A program made the translations under genes and the position numbers. The notes under the pieces are model-generated. The model had not been told where the DNA came from and made no database searches. It worked only from the letters and a program-made list of their open reading frames with translations. From Candidatus Dojkabacteria bacterium S2_J21 (GTDB lineage: Bacteria > Patescibacteria > Dojkabacteria > SC72), in the NCBI GenBank assembly GCA_019248085.1, contig JAEHHF010000015.1, forward strand, positions 1 to 11,529: a stretch of DNA of 11,529 nt. Reading direction: 5' to 3'. This document shows, in pieces, positions 6,814-11,529 of the stretch; within the stretch, counting starts at the first letter, position 1; every line of letters starts with the position of its first letter.

Positions 6814-8005
6814 TCTGGGTATTAGAATATTTACTTATATTTAGTAGTATACCAATTCCAATCAATGAAACGATAGTACTTGATCCGCCGTAGCTTAGGA
6901 AAGGTATGGGCATACCTGTTAATGGTATGAACCCGACGTTAGCAGCTATGTTAAGAAGTGTTTGCATTACTAACCAAACAGTAATACCTGCAGCCGAAAG
7001 TTTTCCTTCTTTGTCTGGTGCAGACATCGCAATCTTCAAACCTCTCCAGAGGAATACTAACCATGCAATGATGATTAGTGTCCCGCCAAGGAAACCCAAT
7101 TCTTCCAATATCACTGCGAATATGGAATCCGTGAATGCAGTGTTTTCTACTAGATAACCAAATCGTTGTCGAGATTGCCCAAAGCCTGTTCCAAATAATC
7201 CCCCAGACCCTATTCCTATTAATATCTGTTGCATCTGATATCCCGTCCCCTGTGGATCTGCGACCTTACCAGTAAACAGCAAACTCATAAATGTAAGCAC
7301 TCTTTGTAATCTATATGGTTCAAGTATCGCTGCTAGTATAGCAACGGGGACCAAAAGAAGTAGTACGGAAATGGAGGCTAATGTATGTGTCTTGTCTTCT
7401 CCTGCCATGAGGAACATGATGAAGCATGTTATGCAGAGAATCATTGTAGTACCTAGGTCCGGTTCGAATAGAATCAGTATTGCTACGGTTCCAAGAATAG
7501 CTAAGAATCCGGCCAGATTTTTGATGAATCCTTCTCTAAGGGCAGACTTGAAGTCTTTGTATTTGTAATCTCTTTTAGCTAACCAACTCGAGAGATACAT
7601 AATCAATGTTATCTTTGCAAACTCAGCAGGTTGAATCTTTGGTAAATCACCGATAGAAAACCATCGTTTCGATCCGTTTAATGCTTCGCCCAACACCAAG
7701 ACAGCGACCAGAAGTACGATTGTGACTATTAATGCGGGGAATGCTAGTTTGAGGATCTTACGATAGTCCCAGAAATAGATTAATACTGCTGGAATGATGC
7801 CTATTACCAACCAGATCAGCTGTGATTTGAGGAAGTAGAATTGATCATGGAATACGGTGTTAGCCTGAAATACACTGGCATCAAATATCATGATGGCACC
7901 AAATATTGCCATCATAATGGCAAAGATTAGAATTATACTGTCTGGTTTGTGGCCTGTGAACACCTTCTTCACTCTTCGTTTTTGGATATCGTTTGGATTG
8001 GACAT
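6791..8005 (-). CDS. ftsW: FtsW, SEDS-family septal peptidoglycan polymerase
   Basis: 404 residues with about ten membrane segments after a basic cytoplasmic tail (1-20). SEDS proteins polymerise lipid II into glycan strands outside the membrane together with a class B PBP, here probably the FtsI at 1881-3713. Family signatures are KRWFSIGDLPKIQPAEFAK (113-131), EPDLGTTMI (181-189), PYRLQRVLTF (230-239), DPQGTGYQ (250-257), the ENTAFTDSIFAVILEELG segment (287-304) with the catalytic aspartate D293, and PFLSYGGSS (368-376). RodA is the alternative; the murG partner and dcw context favour FtsW. It starts the ftsW-murG pair and is divergent from the kinase at 8037, with only 31 bases between the two ATGs. 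Confidence 0.93.
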   Translation of the reverse strand: MSNPNDIQKRRVKKVFTGHKPDSIILIFAIMMAIFGAIMIFDASVFQANTVFHDQFYFLKSQLIWLVIGIIPAVLIYFWDYRKILKLAFPALIVTIVLLVAVLVLGEALNGSKRWFSIGDLPKIQPAEFAKITLIMYLSSWLAKRDYKYKDFKSALREGFIKNLAGFLAILGTVAILILFEPDLGTTMILCITCFIMFLMAGEDKTHTLASISVLLLLVPVAILAAILEPYRLQRVLTFMSLLFTGKVADPQGTGYQMQQILIGIGSGGLFGTGFGQSRQRFGYLVENTAFTDSIFAVILEELGFLGGTLIIIAWLVFLWRGLKIAMSAPDKEGKLSAAGITVWLVMQTLLNIAANVGFIPLTGMPIPFLSYGGSSTIVSLIGIGILLNISKYSNTQNGKKELT

Positions 8006-8011
8006 AGTATG

Positions 8012-8017
8012 ATTATT
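8012..8017 (-). promoter_or_regulatory. Possible -10 element for ftsW
   Basis: Minus-strand AATAAT ends six bases before the ftsW ATG, the same distance as the TATAAT of the opposite gene. Transcription would then start at or within a base or two of the ATG, giving a leaderless message. No -35 hexamer is evident, and the element is one of several AT-rich options here. Confidence 0.35.
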
Positions 8018-8024
8018 AATATAC

Positions 8025-8030
8025 TATAAT
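8025..8030 (+). promoter_or_regulatory. -10 element giving a leaderless kinase message
   Basis: A perfect TATAAT ends six bases before the ATG at 8037, so the expected start of transcription coincides with the A of the ATG. There is no room for a ribosome binding site. The nearest -35-like word (TTGGAC at 7998-8003, inside ftsW) has a long 21-base spacer. Confidence 0.55.
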
Positions 8031-8036
8031 TAGAGT

Positions 8037-8648
8037 ATGAATCAAAAGGTTAGATCTGAAGATTTAGGATATCTTTTCGTAGTAGGAGGTCCTGGTGGTA
8101 GTGGTAGCTCTACTATTGCGAAGATGTTGGCAGAACAGTTTGCCCTGAGGCGTGTGTACGGTGGTGGTATCTTCCAAAGAATTTTAGCAGAGAAAGGTTA
8201 TGCTGATAGAGAAAGAGCTTTTTTTGTTCAGAATGAAAAACTTCTTTTAGAGATAGATAAACAAGTAGATGATATTCTTTTCAAAGAGATAGAAACTCCC
8301 AATGTATTAATTGAATCCAAGAATTTTGCTGCATTGGCTAAAAAGCAGGAGATTCCTTGTACTGTGAAGATTTGGATAGATGCCAATCTCCATGTAAGGA
8401 CTCTTCGTGCAATGTCTAAGTATAATATCTTATTCAATTGGAAGAGCATTTTTACGTATTTAAGAATGAGATATGATTTGGTAAAACGATATCGTATAGA
8501 TTTCAGAAGATATTATGATATTCAGGGTATTAATTATTCTGACCCAACGGAGTACAATGATATTGTAATAGATTCTTCTTATCTTAATGAGAAGGAAACC
8601 TTTGATTTAATTTTAAAATATATTAAAGATGGCGGATATATTAAATAG
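8037..8648 (+). CDS. Cytidylate-kinase-like P-loop protein
   Basis: 203 residues with the fold marks of nucleoside monophosphate kinases. A phosphate-binding loop follows a beta strand (LFVVGGPGGSGSSTIAK, 13-29). VYGGGIFQRILAEKG (40-54) matches the NMP-binding helix of cytidylate kinases. VLIESKNFA (about 89-97) replaces the usual 'viegR' strand. A lid region with R121 and R124 follows, and the end carries DIVIDSSYLNEKE as in the CMP kinase 'D.vidTs.l' motif. The Walker A lysine is missing: GSGSST stands where GSGKST is expected (S24). Members of the Cytidylate_kin2 family (PF13189) also have GSGG-type loops, so this may belong near them. CMP/dCMP phosphorylation is a guess from fold. It overlaps the next gene by 20 bases. 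Confidence 0.75.
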   Translation: MNQKVRSEDLGYLFVVGGPGGSGSSTIAKMLAEQFALRRVYGGGIFQRILAEKGYADRERAFFVQNEKLLLEIDKQVDDILFKEIETPNVLIESKNFAALAKKQEIPCTVKIWIDANLHVRTLRAMSKYNILFNWKSIFTYLRMRYDLVKRYRIDFRRYYDIQGINYSDPTEYNDIVIDSSYLNEKETFDLILKYIKDGGYIK

Positions 8649-8883
8649 TAATCCCCAACCTGGTACCCCTACTCCTGTTACTCCAGATATAACAATGAAT
8701 GTACCTCCTGTTAATGCTGATGCATATGTGGTTAAAGAACCTCCTCCACATGGTTTGGATAGCTCATGGAGAAGATGGAAGTGTCTTTTATGTGGTTATG
8801 TATATGAGGGATTGTATAGGGGAGAAATGGTATGTCCTAAGTGTGGAAACAAAGATCAGGATAAATTTGATGAAGCTGAGTAA
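8629..8883 (+). CDS. Small rubredoxin-like metal-binding protein
   Basis: 84 residues. The N-terminal 45 are rich in Pro, Thr and Asn and are probably disordered. The C-terminal part has two CxxC knuckles, CLLC (52-55) and CPKC (69-72), in the context WKCLLCGYVYEG and CPKCGNKDQDKF. This is the layout of rubredoxin or the rubredoxin-like domain at the end of rubrerythrin, binding one iron or zinc. The spacing between knuckles (13 residues) is much shorter than in classical rubredoxin and closer to the rubrerythrin C-terminal domain; the rest of rubrerythrin is absent. The ATG lies 20 bases inside the kinase gene with no Shine-Dalgarno sequence, suggesting coupled expression. Function and partner are unknown; a zinc ribbon is a fair alternative. 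Confidence 0.8.
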   Translation: MADILNSNPQPGTPTPVTPDITMNVPPVNADAYVVKEPPPHGLDSSWRRWKCLLCGYVYEGLYRGEMVCPKCGNKDQDKFDEAE

Positions 8884-8889
8884 TAAATC

Positions 8890-8973
8890 TGCCGGGAGAG
8901 GGAATTGAACCCTCACTCTATTTCTAGAACGGGATTTTAAGTCCCGCGCGTCTGCCAATTCCGCCATCTCGGC
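8890..8973 (-). tRNA. tRNA-Leu (anticodon UAA)
   Basis: 84-base type II tRNA. The anticodon stem CGGGA/UCCCG encloses loop CUUAAAA with anticodon UAA (8937-8939). There is a long variable arm, and the T arm is GAGGG-UUCAAUU-CCCUC. The acceptor stem GCCGAGA/UCCCGGC has one A-C mismatch at pair 5-68. The discriminator is A, as expected for leucine. The CCA end is not encoded (next bases GAT), unlike the neighbouring tRNA-Cys. It lies six bases beyond the convergent stop of the rubredoxin-like gene. Confidence 0.95.
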
Positions 8974-9025
8974 ACAAACTAAGCTATTCTAATCTAAAAG
9001 ACCTATATTTTCAATGATTTTAACA

Positions 9026-9101
9026 TGGAGGTGACGATGGGATTCGGACCCATGATAGCGGTTTTGCAGACCGCGGCCTTAACCAACTTGGCTACGTCAC
9101 C
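9026..9101 (-). tRNA. tRNA-Cys (anticodon GCA) with encoded CCA
   Basis: 73 bases plus an encoded CCA (9026-9028). The acceptor GGUGACG/CGUCACC is perfect, the anticodon stem GCGGU/ACCGC encloses loop CUGCAAA with GCA at 9065-9067, and the discriminator is U73, an identity element for cysteine. The T stem AUGGG/CCCAU is intact, but the T loop reads UCCGAAU, so position 55 is C rather than the nearly universal U that becomes pseudouridine. The 5' end is three bases after the pyruvate kinase stop codon, so it is probably cut out of the pyk transcript together with tRNA-Leu. Confidence 0.95.
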
Positions 9102-9104
9102 GTG

Positions 9105-10487
9105 TTATCTGGATAAGACATTCTTAACTTGAACTATTTCTAAAATAGCATCAGTGTTGTTATGTCTTATAGAACTACCGCTAATAATAGCAATTTTATC
9201 GTTTAAAGCCAACTCCCCTTGCGAATAAATCAATTCCACAGCCTGTTGAGTGCACTCGTCTCGATCGTGAGGTAATTGCTCTATATAAGAACCACTAACC
9301 CCATTAAGTAAAGAATCCTGCCTAATTCTGTCAATGGAATTACTGATTTCCCATATCGGGACATCAGGTCTATGCCTTGAGAGACTTAGGACTGTTTTCC
9401 CAGTATTAGATATAACAATGATACCCTTTAGCTTCATGCTTGCAGAGATATCACACAGGTTTCGGCATAACTCATCTACTTCTTCAGGTGCGGAAGTATG
9501 CCCATATATTGGACTTTGTTGTAGAACTGTTTCTGCCTCCTTCGCTATTTTTTGCATAGTAGCTACAGCTGCAACAGGATTTTTACCTGTTGATGTTTCA
9601 GCAGAAAGCATTAGTGCATCCGCTCCATCCATCACAGCATTGGCAACATCCGAGATCTCTGCTCTTGTGGGTTGTAGATTTTCTTTCATTGACTCTAGCA
9701 TCTGTGTAGCAACAATGACTGGTTTCCCAGCTAATCTACATTTATATATAAACTGTTTTTGTAATATTGGAACTTTCTCAAATGGTATTTCTACTCCTAG
9801 ATCTCCTCTGGCTACCATGATGGCGTCAGTCTCTGCAAGAATCTCATCAAAATTGGCAACACCCTGAGCATTCTCTATTTTTGCGATCAATTTTATATTC
9901 TTGCCTTTAATCAATTCTCTGACCGTAAGAATATCCTCTTTATTTCTTACAAATGAAAGCGAGATGAAATCAAATTCATGATCTATGGCAAAGAGAATAT
10001 CTGCACGATCCTTTTCTGTAATCGGAGGAAAGTTGAAGTTTATATCTGGAATGTTTACTGTCTTATTTGGTTTGAGCATTCCTGGTTGTATTACTGTGCA
10101 AATGACTTCAGTATCCTTAATCTCTTTGACAAGTAATTGGAGATTGCCATCATCCAAGAGGATTTTTGTTCCAATTGAAACATCTCTGTAAAGTTCGGGA
10201 TATGTAATATTGAAAGTGTTTGGAATGGAGACCTCTCCTTCTATCTTTATCTCATGATCTAATCCTGTTACCCTAATCTTATGCCCTTGTGTATCAAGCA
10301 TTACGCCTATTCGCGGAGATATACTTCTTAGCAACTTGGAAACTTTTTCTAATTCCTCAAAATCTGCAAATGAAGCATTAATTCTCGCAACATTCATTCC
10401 AGAAGAGTACATCTCTGTTAATATGGACCCATCCCAAGAAGATGGTCCTATCGTAGCTATTATTTTAGTTTTAGAGTTATTTTTCAT
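9105..10487 (-). CDS. pyk: Pyruvate kinase
   Basis: 460 residues, close to the usual bacterial 470. It converts phosphoenolpyruvate and ADP to pyruvate and ATP in the cytoplasm, the last step of glycolysis. Motifs seen are TKIIATIGPSS (7-17), GMNVARINASF (30-40), LDTQGHKIR (64-72), a complete B domain (about 73-155), FISLSFVR (174-181), the catalytic lysine and metal ligand in IAKIENAQG (201-209), MVARGDLGVE (224-233), ATQMLESM (260-267) and PTRAEISDVANAV (273-285). At 37-40 the usual NFSH nucleotide contact is NASF, losing the histidine; DTQG replaces DTKG, a known variant. The C-terminal domain is present to the end. A good promoter lies at 10508-10536. Two tRNA genes follow on the same strand. 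Confidence 0.95.
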   Translation of the reverse strand: MKNNSKTKIIATIGPSSWDGSILTEMYSSGMNVARINASFADFEELEKVSKLLRSISPRIGVMLDTQGHKIRVTGLDHEIKIEGEVSIPNTFNITYPELYRDVSIGTKILLDDGNLQLLVKEIKDTEVICTVIQPGMLKPNKTVNIPDINFNFPPITEKDRADILFAIDHEFDFISLSFVRNKEDILTVRELIKGKNIKLIAKIENAQGVANFDEILAETDAIMVARGDLGVEIPFEKVPILQKQFIYKCRLAGKPVIVATQMLESMKENLQPTRAEISDVANAVMDGADALMLSAETSTGKNPVAAVATMQKIAKEAETVLQQSPIYGHTSAPEEVDELCRNLCDISASMKLKGIIVISNTGKTVLSLSRHRPDVPIWEISNSIDRIRQDSLLNGVSGSYIEQLPHDRDECTQQAVELIYSQGELALNDKIAIISGSSIRHNNTDAILEIVQVKNVLSR

Positions 10488-10507
10488 TAGGCAGGTTCGA
10501 TATTCCT

Positions 10508-10536
10508 AGTATACTTAATGTAACTATTCATGTCCA
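10508..10536 (-). promoter_or_regulatory. Promoter of pyk
   Basis: Minus strand: TGGACA (10531-10536), a 17-base spacer, and TATACT (10508-10513), each one base from the sigma-70 consensus. Transcription would start near 10501, giving a leader of only about 13 bases without a Shine-Dalgarno sequence. The tRNA genes downstream lack an obvious promoter of their own and may depend on it. Confidence 0.7.
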
Positions 10537-10585
10537 TGATGGTGTGATATATTATTTATGATATTAATATATTGACTGCCAAACT

Positions 10586-10993
10586 ATGAAGCAATTTATA
10601 AAGTCTTTGTTAGTGTATTTCTTTGTTCTCTTTTTTGTCATAGGATTATTCAACAAAGGAATTGTTTTACCAACTATCTCTACGTATTTTATCGCTACAT
10701 TGCTAGTTCTTACGCTTACAGTAATAGTAGCAAGCCCGTTGTTAAAATTTCTAACGGTAAAATCAAACTTCCCAACTCATTTCTTAATGACATCAATACT
10801 TGTGGTAGGAGTTTTCTTCTTGCTGAAAATTTTCATGACAGGATTATATATCAATTCCTATGTTTTTGAAGGTGTTAACTGGGGGACATTGGAAATCGCG
10901 AGTTTTACTGTTACACCAACGATTACGATTATAGCAGTATCCCTTCTTTCTTCTTTAATATGTTCTATCTTCAAAGAATTAGATAGTGTATAA
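10586..10993 (+). CDS. Four-helix membrane protein of unknown function
   Basis: 135 residues with four likely membrane helices (about 7-22, 32-56, 66-84 and 110-128), a basic N-terminus, and a short acidic cytoplasmic end. The loop before the last helix (VFEGVNWGTLEIASFTVTPT, 93-112) is the most distinctive part. I do not recognise the family. The layout is reminiscent of small four-TMS membrane proteins such as the YvlD/phage-holin-4-like group, but no diagnostic motif supports that. It ends eight bases before the secG ATG, so the two may share a transcript and a membrane-related role. The ATG has no Shine-Dalgarno sequence; the region upstream is very AT-rich and I cannot single out its promoter. 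Confidence 0.7.
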   Translation: MKQFIKSLLVYFFVLFFVIGLFNKGIVLPTISTYFIATLLVLTLTVIVASPLLKFLTVKSNFPTHFLMTSILVVGVFFLLKIFMTGLYINSYVFEGVNWGTLEIASFTVTPTITIIAVSLLSSLICSIFKELDSV

Positions 10994-11041
10994 TAACGTT
11001 TATGGATAATACATTAAAAATATTCTTAATTGCCCAAATAG
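10956..11041 (+). repeat. Native copy of an 86-bp direct repeat spanning the secG start
   Basis: Identical to 11444-11529, offset 488 bases. It covers the last codons of the four-helix protein, the TATAAT, and the first 40 bases of secG. This copy sits in intact genes and is the native one. The match ends on the left at a sharp boundary and on the right at the window edge. Confidence 0.85.
10989..10994 (+). promoter_or_regulatory. Possible internal -10 for secG
   Basis: A perfect TATAAT overlaps the stop codon of the upstream gene and ends seven bases before the secG ATG, the spacing of a leaderless message, as seen for the kinase at 8037. There is no clear -35. It may be fortuitous in AT-rich sequence, since secG could also be read from the upstream gene. 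Confidence 0.4.
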
Positions 11042-11232
11042 CTGTGTGTGGTGTTCTTGTAATCTCTGTATTACTTCAAAATCGCGCAGAAGGTTTAGGC
11101 AAGATGTTTGGAGGAGGTGGAGAGGTATTCAGAACTAAGAGAGGTTTAGAGAAGGTTCTATATTACCTAACGATGGGCCTAATCGTAGCTCTAGTTGCAC
11201 TTTCTCTCTTAATTCTTAAATATTCCGCATAA
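11002..11232 (+). CDS. secG: SecG, preprotein translocase subunit
   Basis: 76 residues, the usual size. SecG is the small, non-essential third subunit of the SecYEG export channel. It has two membrane helices (about 4-24 and 50-73) joined by the conserved cytoplasmic loop: VLLQNRAEGLG (23-33), FGGGGEVFRTKRGLEK (36-51). This matches the family pattern LLQ...GLG..FGG...RG.EK. It follows the four-helix membrane protein by eight bases. It has no Shine-Dalgarno sequence. Its promoter and first codons are duplicated at the right window edge. Confidence 0.93.
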   Translation: MDNTLKIFLIAQIAVCGVLVISVLLQNRAEGLGKMFGGGGEVFRTKRGLEKVLYYLTMGLIVALVALSLLILKYSA

Positions 11233-11240
11233 CTTAGTAG

Positions 11241-11432
11241 ATGATGAAATCTAATACTAAAGCACAAAAAACGGCCTTATCCATGAAGGATGCTTTGAAT
11301 GAGTTCAAGAGTCTTAAGGTTGTAGAATCTCATAATGAACATAAGGATTGGAGAAATGGTTGGATTCATAATATCCTGTTTCGGCATTCTTTACATACCC
11401 ACTTGCAACAATTAGCTCCCCACCTTTTATAG
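11241..11432 (+). pseudogene. Start of a downstream gene, running into scrambled sequence
   Basis: An open frame begins with tandem ATGs eight bases after secG and gives a charged, plausible N-terminus (MMKSNTKAQKTALSMKDALN onward to about residue 43, WIHNI). It then becomes low-quality (a His/Leu-rich tail) and stops at 11430-11432. From roughly 11360 to 11443 the opposite strand reads as better protein (residues such as SIKGGELIVASGYVKNAETG), suggesting an inverted fragment joined there. I do not recognise either part. The real gene is probably intact in the genome and broken here by a chimeric contig end. Confidence 0.35.
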
Positions 11433-11443
11433 AGTCATATGCA

Positions 11444-11529
11444 TAATATGTTCTATCTTCAAAGAATTAGATAGTGTATAATAACGTTTATGGATAATAC
11501 ATTAAAAATATTCTTAATTGCCCAAATAG
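11444..11529 (+). repeat. Displaced exact copy of the secG start region at the window edge
   Basis: These 86 bases are identical to 10956-11041 and run to the last base of the window. They include a TATAAT and the first 40 bases of secG. Because a probably inverted fragment lies just before it, the order forward, inverted, forward looks like two template switches during amplification, or an assembly-graph artefact, rather than a second secG gene. Confidence 0.85.

Noticed and set aside
9334..9867. A 177-codon plus-strand open frame
   Set aside because: It lies wholly antisense to the well-conserved pyruvate kinase gene and has no recognisable features; it is a shadow of that gene.
11444..11529. 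A second secG gene or a tandem duplication
   Set aside because: The copy is exact, ends at the window edge, and follows a probably inverted fragment; a contig-end artefact is more likely.
1..11529. CRISPR arrays, insertion sequences, toxin-antitoxin pairs or prophage genes
   Set aside because: No repeat-spacer pattern, transposase, integrase or target duplication was seen; the window is core cell-wall, translation and metabolism genes.

Overview
The window looks like a stretch of chromosome from an AT-rich bacterium with a compact genome. It most resembles a member of the Candidate Phyla Radiation (Patescibacteria; a lineage such as Dojkabacteria, Katanobacteria or Microgenomates would fit). 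That placement is inference. It rests on short, tightly packed or overlapping genes, divergent but recognisable cell-wall proteins, an almost total absence of Shine-Dalgarno sequences, and a secreted cysteine-motif protein of a kind I associate with that group. TGA and TAA/TAG act as ordinary stops, so no code change is needed.

Layout. Positions 1-42 are an exact inverted copy of part of the ftsI gene and look like a chimeric contig end. A secreted or membrane-anchored protein with two cysteine motifs (111-821, plus strand) converges on a division and cell-wall (dcw) cluster that fills 816-8005 on the minus strand. In transcription order the cluster is ftsW and murG (23-bp overlap), a 296-bp gap, then mraZ, rsmH, ftsL, ftsI and mraY. 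The gap holds the mraZ promoter (TTGACG, 17 nt, TAAATT) and three MraZ-type operator repeats at exact 10-bp spacing. Divergent from ftsW is a pair of overlapping plus-strand genes: a cytidylate-kinase-like P-loop protein and a small rubredoxin-like zinc or iron protein. tRNA-Leu(UAA), tRNA-Cys(GCA) and pyruvate kinase follow on the minus strand. tRNA-Cys begins three bases after the pyruvate kinase stop. The right end carries, on the plus strand, a four-helix membrane protein, secG, and the start of one more gene that runs into a scrambled end containing an exact 86-bp copy of the secG promoter and start.

How it works together. MraY, MurG, FtsW and FtsI cover lipid I synthesis, lipid II synthesis, glycan polymerisation and septal crosslinking. 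FtsL is a divisome partner, RsmH modifies the ribosome, and MraZ probably represses its own operon. The Mur ligases and ftsQAZ are not in the window.

I see no mobile element, CRISPR array or new defence system. The points most worth checking are a MraY that has lost two of its three classical catalytic aspartates, a kinase without the Walker lysine, widespread leaderless or SD-free starts, MraZ boxes over the start of transcription, and a tRNA-Cys with C at position 55. Both ends of the window carry signatures of amplification or assembly chimeras and should not be read as native gene order.
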